A DNA stretch of 64,000 nucleotides from NCBI GenBank assembly GCA_049840435.1, contig JASGKY010000013.1, positions 137,375 to 201,374 on the forward strand, given 5' to 3'. Origin of the DNA: JADLHS01 sp049840435 (GTDB lineage Bacteria > Verrucomicrobiota > Verrucomicrobiia > Limisphaerales > JADLHS01). The position numbers were made by a program, and so were the translations under genes. The notes under the pieces are model-generated. The model saw only the letters and a list, made by a program, of their open reading frames with translations, did not search any database and was not told the origin of the DNA. Shown here one piece after another: positions 36,669-46,254 of this stretch. Numbering within the stretch: the stretch's first letter is position 1; each line of letters begins with the position of its first letter.

Positions 36669-39371
36669 ATGTATTTGTCTGCGAGTCGTCGAGCTTGGTC
36701 CGGTTTTCAGGGACGTTCCTTCCTGCACGGTTTCATTTTCCGTTTTCCCGGAACAGTTCTCCTGTGGCTCTGCCTCATGGCTAGTCAGCCGGCGTTCGCT
36801 CAAACCCAGCGGCTGCTTGGGCTCGATATCTCAGCGTGGCAGTTGAATATCTCGCAAACGACGTGGAATAACATCCGTACGAATGAGAATCGGCAGTTTG
36901 TCTTTCTGCGATCCAGTCGGGGCGGGACGACGGGCTATTACAACCAGAATGATTCTGACAATAGCGATGGCTTGAACACGTTGTCGCAGCGGTATGACGA
37001 TCCGTATTTTGTGCAAAACGTCAATCGCGCCACGGCAGCCGGGATGTATGTGGGCGCGTATCACTTTTCACGTCCGGACATCATTGCTACGACCACAAAC
37101 GCCGCAGGCATCGCCAATACCGGCACCAATGAAGCCGATCACTTCATCGAGATGGCTGGCGCGTGGATGCGGCCCGGATATCTCCTACCTGTGCATGATC
37201 TGGAGGCGGGCGATGGAATTCGCACTGACAATGAAATGGCGCAGTTCACGATCGATTTCTCGGATCGCCTCTATATGCGGATGGGCATTCGCCCGCCGGT
37301 TTACATCAATGGTAATTACGCGGCCTTTGTCATCGGTGGCGCCTCGGCGAGCTTGCGAAATCAAATTGCGCAGCCCTCTACGGTGACGCCGGACCTGGCC
37401 GCTCCAGCAGCGCCGAAAATCTGGAGCGCGCGCTGGCCTAATCAAGCCGACCCCAATGCGATTGATGTTCAGAACACCGAGCCGAAGGATACTTATTCGC
37501 AAATCTACGGCCCATGGGATGATTACGGCACTGAACACCCATGGACGTTCTGGCAATACGCCAGCACCGGCCGGCTGCAAAGCTTCAATAATGGGGGCAG
37601 CAATCTCGATTTCGACGCGATCCGGGGCGGGCTTGAGTTTCTCAAGGATCAACTTGTCCCTGCGCTCTGGATGAGCGACAGCAGTGGGGATTGGAGCACG
37701 TTGACGAATTGGAACAGCGGGCAGACCCCGGTCGCGCCCGTGACCGGATCGGGGCAGGTGATACCCGTTGGCACGCAGACCCTGCCGACGCCGCGTCTGC
37801 CGGGGACCGTTGGATCAGGCCCGACTTCAGGTCAGCATGACACCGTAATTTTGCAGCGACCGAACGCGAGCATCACCGTCACGCTGTCTTCAGGCACGCA
37901 CAACATCCGCAAACTTTATGTGCGGGAGGCGCTCAATATTACTGGGGGGGCGCTGACGGTGAACTATGCGCCCTCGCCCGATTCCACGACCAACGGCGCG
38001 CAGTTCTCCGGCCCGGTGACCATGGATGGCGGCAGTTTTAGTGTTCACACGCTACAGGTGGACGCGGCGCAAACTTTCTCGCTCGGCAACTTCGGTACGC
38101 TGACGTTCAACACCATCAAGCTCATGCCGGGCGCGATTCCGGCGAAAATTCTGCTGACCGGCAATTATATGACGGTGAATCCGCTGTCCAATAATATCAC
38201 GGCGGTCATCGCCAACGGCGCGGGCGCGGGCAGTTCCGGTTTCGTGGATTTGGGCGGTGCGGTGCACACGATCTTCATCGGCAACGGCACGGCGGACGTA
38301 GACGTGTCGATCAACGTGCCGATCAGCAACGGTGGTTTGGCCATGTCGGCCGCAGGCACGTTGCGCGTCACGGCGGCAAACAATTACACCGGCGGCACGT
38401 CGATTTTCGACGGGCGTTTGCTCGTGAACAACACCAACGGCTCGGGTACGGGCAGCGGCGGAGTCAATGTTAATGGTGGAATTTTGGGCGGCACGGGCAC
38501 GATTGCGGGCGTGGTCGCGGTCTCCGGTACGATTGAACCAGGCGCGTCGGCCATCGGCACGCTAACATTGAACAGTGCGCCGGTGCTAAGCGTTAGCGCC
38601 AAGACTACGATGGAGATTGATCGCAACGGCGGTTCATCCCTGGCGGACAAAATTGTTTTGACCAGCGGCACGTTGAATTACGCCGGAACGCTCATGGTCT
38701 CCAACCTCGGCGCGGCGTTGCTCGGCGGCGAAGTATTCACGTTGTTCAACGCGCCGGCTTATTCCGGCGCATTTACAAACGCATATCTTCCGTCGCTCAG
38801 CGCCGGGCTGAACTGGTATCTCGGCGATTTGATTGTGAATGGTTCGATTAAAGTCAATCGCGCGCCTATCGCGGGCGGGGTGAGTTTCGCGAACGACGCG
38901 CCGGAGATGATGCAGATTCCGCTCGCGAATTTGTTGGCAGCGGCCACCGACGCGGATGGCGACATCCTGACGGTTTCTGGAGTCCAGTTGACCAGCACGA
39001 ATGGCGTGAGTCTCTCGACCAATGCCGGCTTTATCCTCTACTCGAACTACGTTAGCAAGGCGGATCAAATCAACTACACGCTCAGCGATGGTCGAGGCGG
39101 CAGTGTCGCGGGCACAATTCAGATCAAACCGAGTTTAGAAGGACGTTTCGCCAGTCTGCCGCAGCCTGTCGGTAATGCCATGACGTTCCAGTTTGTTGGT
39201 AGCCCGGGGTGGATTTATTATCTGGAGCGTTCCACGAATCTTCCTGATTGGGTGACGATCTGGACCAACACCGCGCCCGTCGGTGGCTTGTTCAATTATT
39301 CCGATGCCTTTAGTGATCTGGCCGCCCAGCCTCCCGCTGCGTTCTACCGGTTACGCTGGTCGCCGCAGTAA
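36669..39371 (+). CDS. Secreted GH25 muramidase fused to beta-helix-type repeats
   Basis: A 900-residue exported protein. A long basic N-region and hydrophobic core (TVLLWLCLMASQPAFAQ) form the signal. Residues about 48-330 are a glycoside hydrolase 25 (lysozyme) domain with LLGLDISAWQ, FVFLRSSRGG, YVGAYHFSRP, the acidic LPVHDLEAGDG and PWTFWQYAS. Residues about 340-720 are Gly/Asn-rich repeats including the autotransporter-associated pattern GGTSIFDGRLLVNN ... GGILGGTGTIAG. A cadherin-like segment (APIAGGVSFANDAPEMMQIPLANLLAAATDADGD) and a C-terminal domain follow. It probably cleaves peptidoglycan outside the cell or in the periplasm. It is transcribed alone. Confidence 0.85.
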   Translation: MYLSASRRAWSGFQGRSFLHGFIFRFPGTVLLWLCLMASQPAFAQTQRLLGLDISAWQLNISQTTWNNIRTNENRQFVFLRSSRGGTTGYYNQNDSDNSDGLNTLSQRYDDPYFVQNVNRATAAGMYVGAYHFSRPDIIATTTNAAGIANTGTNEADHFIEMAGAWMRPGYLLPVHDLEAGDGIRTDNEMAQFTIDFSDRLYMRMGIRPPVYINGNYAAFVIGGASASLRNQIAQPSTVTPDLAAPAAPKIWSARWPNQADPNAIDVQNTEPKDTYSQIYGPWDDYGTEHPWTFWQYASTGRLQSFNNGGSNLDFDAIRGGLEFLKDQLVPALWMSDSSGDWSTLTNWNSGQTPVAPVTGSGQVIPVGTQTLPTPRLPGTVGSGPTSGQHDTVILQRPNASITVTLSSGTHNIRKLYVREALNITGGALTVNYAPSPDSTTNGAQFSGPVTMDGGSFSVHTLQVDAAQTFSLGNFGTLTFNTIKLMPGAIPAKILLTGNYMTVNPLSNNITAVIANGAGAGSSGFVDLGGAVHTIFIGNGTADVDVSINVPISNGGLAMSAAGTLRVTAANNYTGGTSIFDGRLLVNNTNGSGTGSGGVNVNGGILGGTGTIAGVVAVSGTIEPGASAIGTLTLNSAPVLSVSAKTTMEIDRNGGSSLADKIVLTSGTLNYAGTLMVSNLGAALLGGEVFTLFNAPAYSGAFTNAYLPSLSAGLNWYLGDLIVNGSIKVNRAPIAGGVSFANDAPEMMQIPLANLLAAATDADGDILTVSGVQLTSTNGVSLSTNAGFILYSNYVSKADQINYTLSDGRGGSVAGTIQIKPSLEGRFASLPQPVGNAMTFQFVGSPGWIYYLERSTNLPDWVTIWTNTAPVGGLFNYSDAFSDLAAQPPAAFYRLRWSPQ

Positions 39372-39406
39372 AAAGTTAGAAGTCAGCACATCAATGACAT
39401 TGCTTC

Positions 39407-39480
39407 TGTAGCGACGGTCTGTGACCGCCGATTTGCTGCGCTTCTCGCCTGCCGCACGGCGCTCATAGAGCGCTGCTACA
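39407..39480. repeat. Dispersed palindromic repeat, TGTAGC family
   Basis: A 24-base arm at 39407-39430 begins TGTAGCGACGG and ends GACCGCCG. It is complementary at 19 of 24 positions to the arm at 39457-39480, which begins CGGCGCTCATAG and ends GCTGCTACA. Each arm also folds alone (CGGTCTGTGACCG; GCGCTCATAGAGCGC). It occupies the whole gap between the convergent GH25 and ada genes and could act as a bidirectional terminator. Confidence 0.7.
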
Positions 39481-39495
39481 TTTATGAACTGAGTT

Positions 39496-40521
39496 CTATT
39501 GTGGCAGCCGTCCGGTGCGTTCCAGTTCCAAGAGTAATTTCTTCCGCCATACGCCGCCGCCGTAACCGCTCAGTGAGCCGTCCTTCGCGATGACGCGATG
39601 ACATGGCACGAGCAGGTAAAGCTGGTTCGTACCATTGGCGCGCGCCACGGCGCGCACGGCCGTTGGCGAACCAATCTTCCTGGCAATCGCTTCGTAGCTG
39701 GCCGTTTTTCCGGGTGAAATACGTTGCAACTCGCGCCAGACGCGTTCCTGAAATACTGTGCCGCGCAGTTCCGCCCGTACGGAAAACTCTTTGCGCCGAC
39801 CGCCGAAATATTCCTGTAGCTCGTGGCGCAATTGCTTCAGCACCGCGTTGTCGCCCGGTACTACCGGAAGCTGAAAGCGCCGGCGCATTTCGGCATAACT
39901 TTTTTCCAGGCCACGTCGGTCGGCAAACTCCAGTTGGCATATCGCTTGATTGCTTGCTGCAGCGAGCATCGGGCCGAGCGGTGTTTCGAGCAACGCCACG
40001 CGAAGCCAGTCGCCCTTCACAGCTTGGCGTGGCGTTTTGCCAAAAGTCCGTGCGAACGCTTCCCGAAAACCACTGTGCGACTCGAACCCGTGATCGAAGA
40101 CCACATCGTCCACCGGCTGGCCGGAGCGGATTTGGGTGAAGGCCCGCGACAAGCGCAGCCCGCGACACCACGCGGCGAACGTCATGCCGTGATGTTTTTG
40201 AAACCAGCGGCGGGCGCGTTCTGGTTGAACGCCCAGGTCGCGCAATGTTTTAGCAGTGATTTTCCGATCTGGCGCTTCTGCGGCGCGTTGCATCAGTTTG
40301 GTGACCCAAGCGGGCGGCTGGCCATTGGCAAGTTCCGGCTGACAACGTTTACAGGGGCGATAGCCTGCTTGCACCGCTGCGCCGCTGTTGTGGAAGAATT
40401 CCAGGTTGTCGCGCTTCGGTCGCGACGGGCAGGATGGGCGACAAAAAATGCCTGTTGTTTTCACGCCGAAAAAGAACACGCCATCATAGCTGCTATCGCG
40501 TTGCTGCCATGCTGTGGTCAT
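39496..40521 (-). CDS. ada: Ada-type methyltransferase and AraC-like regulator
   Basis: A 341-residue protein that removes methyl groups from damaged DNA and activates its own response. The N-terminal zinc domain has Cys27, Cys31, Cys57 and Cys60 (FCRPSC ... PCKRCQ); in E. coli the first of these accepts a methyl from phosphotriesters. An AraC-type helix-turn-helix follows (ITAKTLRDLGVQPERARRWFQKHHG). The C-terminal O6-methylguanine methyltransferase domain has the acceptor Cys307 in LLVPCHRVI. I start at the ATG 40519-40521 because the family begins at this point; a much longer upstream open frame encodes nothing recognisable. It is divergent from the sigma-54 activator. Confidence 0.94.
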   Translation of the reverse strand: MTTAWQQRDSSYDGVFFFGVKTTGIFCRPSCPSRPKRDNLEFFHNSGAAVQAGYRPCKRCQPELANGQPPAWVTKLMQRAAEAPDRKITAKTLRDLGVQPERARRWFQKHHGMTFAAWCRGLRLSRAFTQIRSGQPVDDVVFDHGFESHSGFREAFARTFGKTPRQAVKGDWLRVALLETPLGPMLAAASNQAICQLEFADRRGLEKSYAEMRRRFQLPVVPGDNAVLKQLRHELQEYFGGRRKEFSVRAELRGTVFQERVWRELQRISPGKTASYEAIARKIGSPTAVRAVARANGTNQLYLLVPCHRVIAKDGSLSGYGGGVWRKKLLLELERTGRLPQ

Positions 40522-40701
40522 CTCTCGCTCGGTCAATTGCGTATCCGCTTTGATCACGTTGCCAGCATAGCATGTCCGTCCACCGAAAAAGTGACACGGC
40601 ATCTGGTCGTCGCTTTTCAAGCAGCGACTGCAGCGGTGGGCCGAAAGTTCTATTCCTCGACATGGTTGAATGGTTGTTGACCATCGCAAGGAGGCTTATG
40701 A

Positions 40702-42640
40702 TTGCGATTACTTCAAATGAGCACTACACGCGAATCGTTAGACCCCGCTGAAGCCTTGCGGTTGGTTGTTGAAGGCACGGCTTCAGAGACTGGCGCGGCG
40801 TTTTTTCGCGCGCTCGTGAGAAATTTGGCGGCGGTCATGGGCACCTACGGTGCGTGGGTGACGGAATATAAACCTGAAACCAAACATCTCCGGGCGATCG
40901 CTTTCTGGGCGCGTGGCGAGTTTATCGGAGAATATGAGTATGGCTACGCCGGCACAGCCTGTGAATCAGTGGTCGATTCCAAACGGCTGGTGCATATCCC
41001 GGATCGCTTGTTGGAACTGTATCCACACGATACGGATGACGTCACCTGGGATGCCGTCAGTTATCTCGGCGTTCCGTTGTTGGATACACGGGGCGAAGTC
41101 ATGGGCCACCTGTCCGTGCTCGACAACAAGCCGCTCGAAGCGGACGCCTGTCTCATTTCACTGTTTGAAATTTTTGCCGCCCGCGCTGCCGCAGAGATGC
41201 GTCGCTTGCGGCAGGAGCAGGAAGTCCGGGCACGCGAAGAAGAACTTTCGGGTCTGCTCAACAGCGCCATGGATGCCGTGCTGGTGCTGGATGCTGCCGG
41301 CGTCATCACTCGCGTCAACCCAGCCGCCGAGCGGCTTTTCAACTGCACCTATGAAGATTTGCTTGGGGAAAACCTGCGTGAATTTCTGCCCGCCGAAAGC
41401 GCCGCGCGGCTTAATGCGTTCTTAAAGGAACTCGACGCCCAACCCGATGGCCGCCGTCAGCTCTGGATTCCGCAAAGCTTCATCGTGCAACGCTGGGACA
41501 AGTCCACGTTTCCCGCCGAGGCTACGATCTCGCGCTTCACCAATCGTCGCGCGGTTTTTCACACCGTCATCTTCCGCAACATTGACGACCGCCTCTCCGC
41601 CGAACGTCGCATCGAACTGCTCAGCGCCGAGGCCGAGTATCTGCGTGACCACGCCCGCGATTACGCCGGCATGGGCGAAATGCTCGGCAGCAGCGCGGTG
41701 ATGAAGGACTTGTTTGGATCGCTCCAGCGCGTCGCAGTCACAGACGCCACGGTGCTCATCACTGGCGAAACCGGTACGGGCAAGGAACTCATCGCGCGTT
41801 GTCTCCATGAGGCCAGTGTGCGGAAGGACAAGCCATTGGTGCGCGTCAATTGCGCTGCCATTCCCGGCACGTTGATGGAAAGCGAGTTCTTCGGCCATGA
41901 ACGCGGCGCGTTCACCGGCGCGACGACCAAGCGTGAAGGTCGGTTCGCCCTCGCTGATGGCGGCACGATCTTCCTCGATGAAGTCGGCGAACTGCCGCTG
42001 GACTTGCAGGCCAAGCTGCTGCGCGTTTTGCAAGAGGGTGAATTTGAACCGCTTGGCAGGTACCCGGACGCGGAAGGTGGATGTGCGGGTCGTCGCAGCG
42101 ACAAACCGCGATTTGGGCGCGATGGTGGCTGAGGGCAAGTTCCGGGAGGACCTGTTCTATCGGCTGAATGTGTTTCCCGTGCGTGTGCCGGCGTTACGCG
42201 AACGCGGTGCAGACATCGTGCTGCTCGCCCGGGCATTTGTGGAGCGCTTTGCGCGCCGCATGGGACGTCGCATCGAGCCATTGCATCCTGATGACGTCCG
42301 CCGCTTGCAAGAATACCACTGGCCCGGCAACGTGCGCGAGTTGCAGAACGTCATCGAGCGGGCGCTTATCCTCGCCACCGGCAGTCGCATTGATCTGCAG
42401 CGCGCCTTGCCGGCAGGCGTTGCCATTCCAGCAATTTCTGTCGAAACATCAAATGGCGCCGCGCCGCGCATCCTTAATGCCGCTGAGCTTGAAGCCATCG
42501 AACGTCTGAACCTCGAACGCGCGCTAGAATCCGCAGGCGGAAAAATTTCTGGGTCAGGCGGCGCGGCGGAAATTCTTGGGTTGCCGCCTTCCACAGTTTC
42601 TTCCCGCATGAAGGCGCTGGGACTTCAACGGAAGAACTGA
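40702..42640 (+). CDS. Sigma-54-dependent activator with GAF and PAS domains (one frameshift)
   Basis: Enhancer-binding protein, about 645 residues once the extra A at 42058 is removed, which restores PLGGTRTRKVDVRVVAATNRDL. The order is GAF sensor (about 20-165), PAS (about 185-310), and AAA+ domain with Walker A GETGTGKE near residue 354, the sigma-54 contact loop GAFTGA near 402, and Walker B GGTIFLDEVGEL. A Fis-type helix-turn-helix ends it (GGAAEILGLPPSTVSSRMKALGL). AAGGAGG at 40688-40694 sits seven bases before TTG 40702, which I take as the start; the next in-frame ATG is at 40717. The downstream osmC gene has a sigma-54 promoter and upstream palindromes, making it the likely target. 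Confidence 0.88.
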
Positions 42641-42666
42641 TTCCGGCCCCTCGTTGGTCATGGTTG

Positions 42667-42724
42667 CTCGCGATTTTTCATCATCTCTACTCGCGAGATT
42701 TCGTGACTCGCGATTTTTCGCGAG
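42667..42724. promoter_or_regulatory. Candidate enhancer (UAS) repeats for the sigma-54 activator
   Basis: The heptamer CTCGCGA occurs at 42667-42673, 42690-42696 and 42707-42713. The second forms the palindrome CTCGCGAG. The third begins the inverted repeat CTCGCGATTTTTCGCGAG (42707-42724). The cluster lies about 65-125 bp upstream of the sigma-54 promoter at 42791, the usual distance for enhancer sites. Binding by the neighbouring Fis-domain activator is inferred. Confidence 0.6.
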
Positions 42725-42790
42725 CGTTTGAGTTGGTGGGATTCTTTGATTTTTCCAGCAAATCAGCGGTTTTCTTGGCTTGTCGGTCGT

Positions 42791-42806
42791 TGGCACGCGG
42801 CAAGCA
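42791..42806 (+). promoter_or_regulatory. Sigma-54 promoter of osmC
   Basis: TGGCACGCGGCAAGCA: the -24 element TGGCACG is perfect and the -12 GC (42804-42805) is at the exact spacing of the consensus TGGCACG-N4-TTGC, with AA replacing TT. Transcription would begin near 42817, leaving a leader of about 65 bases before osmC at 42883. Confidence 0.68.
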
Positions 42807-42882
42807 ATAGGTTCAGGCGTCGCACGGGTTATCCCGAAAGCGATGAACGAACAAAACCAAACTGCAATTAAACGAAACGATT

Positions 42883-43446
42883 ATGACAACAACTACTGCT
42901 CCCACCATTATCAACGGCATCAACACGGATGCGTTGCGCGGCGCGATTGACGCCATCACCCAAGACCCGGCCAAAGGCCAGACGCACTGGCAGGTCATCT
43001 CACACTGGCGTGGCGGAACACGTTCGGATGCCAAGGTCAGCGGCTACGGCCTCGGCGGCCAGCGCATTCCGCGTGATTTCACCATCAAAGCGGACGAACC
43101 GCTGGAATTGTGTGGTAAGAACGAATTCGCCAACCCGCAGGAATATCTGCTCGCCGCGCTCAACGCTTGTATGATCGTCGGCTACTCGGCCTTGTGTGCG
43201 CTGGAGGGCATCGACCTCGAGGAGCTGCGCATTGAGACGGAAGGCGACATCGATCTGCGCGGGTTTCTCGGCATCTCGGCGGAAGTTGCGCCGGGTTACG
43301 AACAGTTGCGTTACACCGTCCACATCAAGGGCAACGGCACACCGCAACAGTTTGAGCGGATTCATCAAACGGTGATGGCGACATCGCCGAACTATTTCAA
43401 CGTCCGCAATCCCGTGCCGCTCAAGTCGCGGCTCGTGGTGAGTTAA
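42883..43446 (+). CDS. OsmC-family peroxide-handling protein
   Basis: A 187-residue OsmC/Ohr-like thiol peroxidase family member. It contains the hallmark GKNEFANPQEYLLAALNACMIVGYSALCALEGIDLEELRIETEGDIDLRGFLG, with Cys in ALNACM and a second Cys in SALCALEG. These match the two redox cysteines by which the family reduces organic hydroperoxides. A 50-residue N-terminal segment (INGINTDALRGAIDAITQDPAKGQTHWQV) is typical of one OsmC subgroup. The gene is monocistronic, between a sigma-54 promoter and a strong hairpin. The adjacent GAF/PAS activator would make it inducible by an unknown signal. Confidence 0.9.
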   Translation: MTTTTAPTIINGINTDALRGAIDAITQDPAKGQTHWQVISHWRGGTRSDAKVSGYGLGGQRIPRDFTIKADEPLELCGKNEFANPQEYLLAALNACMIVGYSALCALEGIDLEELRIETEGDIDLRGFLGISAEVAPGYEQLRYTVHIKGNGTPQQFERIHQTVMATSPNYFNVRNPVPLKSRLVVS

Positions 43447-43456
43447 TCAAGATCAA

Positions 43457-43500
43457 CCGCGCGGCTGGGACTTTCGTTCCATTCCCAGCCGCGCGGATTT
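43457..43500 (+). terminator. Hairpin terminator after osmC
   Basis: A perfect 14-bp stem, CCGCGCGGCTGGGA (43457-43470) with TCCCAGCCGCGCGG (43483-43496), has a 12-base loop. Only a short ATTT follows, so termination efficiency is uncertain. Confidence 0.65.
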
Positions 43501-43552
43501 CCGGAATCATCGGCACCCTGGCGGACTCATCAAACATCGCCAGTTTTGAAAT

Positions 43553-44146
43553 ATGATTGCAGAACCCATTGAGAAACTTGAACTGATTGAAACCGCGGAA
43601 GAAGCTCGGGCTATCGCTGCGTTGACAATGGCCTTCGCCAACGATCCAGCGGTGCGTTGGTTGTTTCCCGACGCTCGGCAGTATCTCCGGCATTTCCCGA
43701 ACTTCGTGTGGGCATTTGCCGAAAAGGCCTTCGATCAAGGCGCCGTGGATAGTTTGGAAGGTTGTTCAGCGGCGGCGTTGTGGCTGCCGCCGAACGTCGG
43801 GCTGGACGAAACTGCGGTCGGCGAAGTGTTGCAGGATGGGGTGAGTCAGGCTCGGTTGCCCGAGGTGTTTTCCATCTTGGAACAGATGGGCGCATTTCAT
43901 CCCGCCGCGCCGCACTGGTATCTACCGATGATCTGCGTGGACCCCAGTGAACAGGGCGGTGGTTGTGGTTCGGCTTTGCTCCGCCGCGGACTCGCGCGTT
44001 GCGATGCTGCCGGCCTGCCGGCATATCTGGAATCTACCAACCTGCGTAACGTCCCGCTTTACGAGCGCTTTGGCTTCAAAAGCGTCGGCCAAATCAAAAC
44101 CCGAAATTCGCCGCCTATCATCCCCATGGTGCGCGCGGCGCAGTGA
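43553..44146 (+). CDS. GNAT-family N-acetyltransferase
   Basis: A 197-residue acetyltransferase of the GNAT fold. The acetyl-CoA pyrophosphate-binding motif is DPSEQGGGCGSALLRRGLARCDAAG (Q-x-x-G-x-G type), followed by AYLESTNLRNVPLYERFGFKSVGQ, the usual C-terminal signature. The N-terminal half (IAALTMAFANDPAVRWLFPDARQYLRHFPNF) resembles GNATs that are sometimes attached to resistance or small-molecule modification. The substrate is unknown. It appears to be transcribed separately from osmC. Confidence 0.85.
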   Translation: MIAEPIEKLELIETAEEARAIAALTMAFANDPAVRWLFPDARQYLRHFPNFVWAFAEKAFDQGAVDSLEGCSAAALWLPPNVGLDETAVGEVLQDGVSQARLPEVFSILEQMGAFHPAAPHWYLPMICVDPSEQGGGCGSALLRRGLARCDAAGLPAYLESTNLRNVPLYERFGFKSVGQIKTRNSPPIIPMVRAAQ

Positions 44147-44194
44147 ATCAACAACCATGCTGAACAATCTGCCCAATACGGTTGTTTCTACGCC

Positions 44195-44273
44195 GGAGCG
44201 CCGGTCTTTGCCCCGGCGGTTTGGTGCCAATCAAACGGTTCGCGCCGGATCAGGAGATGGAGATCGGCGCTCC
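44195..44273. repeat. REP-like palindrome, same family as in the photolyase gene
   Basis: Arms GGAGCGCCGGTCT (44195-44207) and AGATCGGCGCTCC (44261-44273) are complementary at 12 of 13 positions. The arm sequence matches the start of the photolyase insertion. It sits in the 263-bp gap after the GNAT gene, which otherwise shows nothing. Confidence 0.72.
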
Positions 44274-44409
44274 GTAGTGCAGTTGCGTCGGGTGCGCGGC
44301 GAGTATGCGGAAAAGTTTTTCCTTGGTGCTGGTCACGTGGCCGTGACGCAGAAACCGTTACGGCGAATTATCACTTTTTGATTATATTTAAGCGGAAACC
44401 ATCGTCTCT

Positions 44410-46045
44410 ATGAAAAGAATCCTCCTCCTCACATTGTCTGCGCTGGTGACCGCTTTGCCGACGCATGCGGAAAAATTGCCTGGGCCGTTGTTTGAAGACC
44501 TTGGTGACCTGCATCACCCCGTCACCACGCAATCGAAACAGGCACAACGCTATTTCGATCAAGGCGTGCGACTGATGTTTGGTTTTAATCATAAGGAAGC
44601 CATCCGCTCGTTCCGTTCGGCAGCGCACTTCGATCCCAACTGCGCGATGGCGTATTGGGGCGTGGCTTACGCTGCCGGTCCGCATGTGAACAAGCCGATG
44701 GACGACGAGTGATACGACAAATGCTTGGGCTGCCTTGCAACTCGCGCTCGCGAATCAGGCGCGTGTTTCGCCCAAGGAACAAGCTTACATCGTCGCGTTG
44801 ACGAAGCGTTATCAAGCTGATCATGCGAATGACCGCAGCGCGCTCGACAAGGCTTTTGCCGTCGCGATGCGGGATTTGGCCAAGCAATACCCCGACGACC
44901 TCGATGCGCAGGTGATCTTCGCCGAGTCGCTCATGAATACAATGCCGTGGGATTACTGGACGCGCGATCGCACGCCCAAGCCGGAGACCGAGGAGATCCT
45001 CGCCGCGCTGCGTTTTGTGATGTCGCGCAATCCAAACCATCCCGGCGCAAATCACTTCTACATCCACGCCGTCGAAGCTGGGCCGAATCCAGAAGCGGGC
45101 TTGGGCGCGGCGGATCGCTTACTGTATTACGCTCCGGCGGCAGGGCATCTCGTCCACATGCCCGCGCACATTTACATGCGCGTTGGGCAATATGCTGATG
45201 CCGTCACGGCCAACGAACTCGCGGTGAAGGCCGACAAGGATTATATCCGCAGTTGTCGCGCGCAGGGTTTTTATCCGGGGGTGTATTACCCGCACAACAT
45301 CCACTTCCTCTGGTGGGCGCAGTTGTTTGAAGGTCGCAGCAAGGAGGCGTTGCGCACGGCGAACCAAGCGGCGCGTTATGCGAATGAAAACTATTGCGGC
45401 CCGAGCAAGGCGTATGAAGCCCCGCGCTTGCGGCATCTGCCGTGGCTCACGTTGATTCGCTTCGGCAAATGGGATGATGTGCTCGCTGTGGCGCAACCGG
45501 TGAACACGAACGACTTTCTGGTGGATCGCGCGCTCTGGCATTTCGCCCGGGGACTGGCATTCGCCGCAAAGCAGAACATCGCGGCTGCCGAGCAGGAGAA
45601 GCAGGCGCTCAAAGCCATCGTGAACAGCGAGGAAGTCAAAAAGCTCGATAGCCCGATTTTCCCGGTGTCGGCGACGTTGGCGGTATCGGTGCACTGGCTC
45701 GCGGGTAAGGTCGCGGGTGCGAAAGGTGACTCGAAGGAAATGATCCTACAATTGGAGAAGGCCTTGGAGCTCGAGTTGGCGTTGCCTTACATGGAGCCGT
45801 CCTTCTGGCCCGTGCCGGTGCGTCCAACACTCGGGGCGGCCTTGTTGCAAGTTGGCGAGGCGGCAAAAGCAGAACAGGTGTTTCGCGATGACTTAAGGTG
45901 CTGGCAGCGCAATGCGTGGAGTTTGCTGGGCTTGGAGCAGGCGTTGCGGGCGCAAGGTAAAGCTCAACAGGCGGATGACGTGCAACGTCAGTTTGCTCTG
46001 GCCTGGGCGCGGGCGGACGTGAAGCTGGATGTGAAATGGTTTTGA
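44410..46045 (+). CDS. Secreted TPR-repeat protein (one frameshift)
   Basis: About 544 residues when the extra T at 44710 is removed, restoring NKPMDDEDTTNAWAALQLALANQ across the junction of the two frames (44410-44712 and from 44735). The N-terminus has a signal peptide (ILLLTLSALVTALPTHA). The mature part starts with the family block GDLHHPVTTQSKQAQRYFDQGVRLMFGFNHKEAIRSFRSAA and continues with TPR-like helical pairs and the conserved HFYIHAVEAGPNPEAGLGAADRLLYYAPAAGHLVHMPAHIYMRVGQY. This is a widespread TPR family of unknown role. A GCCACGG hairpin terminates it. Confidence 0.8.
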
Positions 46046-46077
46046 TTTGAATCTTTCGATGACGTTCCTTGTTGAAG

Positions 46078-46102
46078 GCCACGGTTAACACCGTGGCTTT
46101 CT
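46078..46102 (+). terminator. Terminator after the secreted TPR gene
   Basis: GCCACGG (46078-46084) pairs with CCGTGGC (46091-46097) over a TTAACA loop, followed by TTTCTT. It lies about 30 bases past the stop codon. Confidence 0.75.
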
Positions 46103-46114
46103 TGCTCTGGATTG

Positions 46115-46171
46115 TAATCATAATCTTACGCTCTGGCCCAAGAATTAAGATTAAGAACAAGATTATGATTA
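46115..46171. repeat. AT-rich inverted repeat in an intergenic region
   Basis: TAATCATAATCTT (46115-46127) and AAGATTATGATTA (46159-46171) are perfect 13-bp inverted arms. Between them is an AAGATTAAGAAC-type direct repeat pattern. The base composition is very unlike the surroundings. Its nature is unknown; it resembles short simple-repeat palindromes scattered in related genomes. Confidence 0.6.
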
Positions 46172-46254
46172 AGAACGGACGGTGGTTCACGTGGGATTGA
46201 TTTGCCAAGACGTTACGCCCCTTGCTTAACGGAGCGGGAGGAGTAGCTTGCTTC

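Noticed and set aside
40522..40689. Upstream extension of ada by 56 codons
   Set aside because: The extra residues match nothing in the Ada family, whose zinc domain begins immediately after the ATG at 40519-40521.
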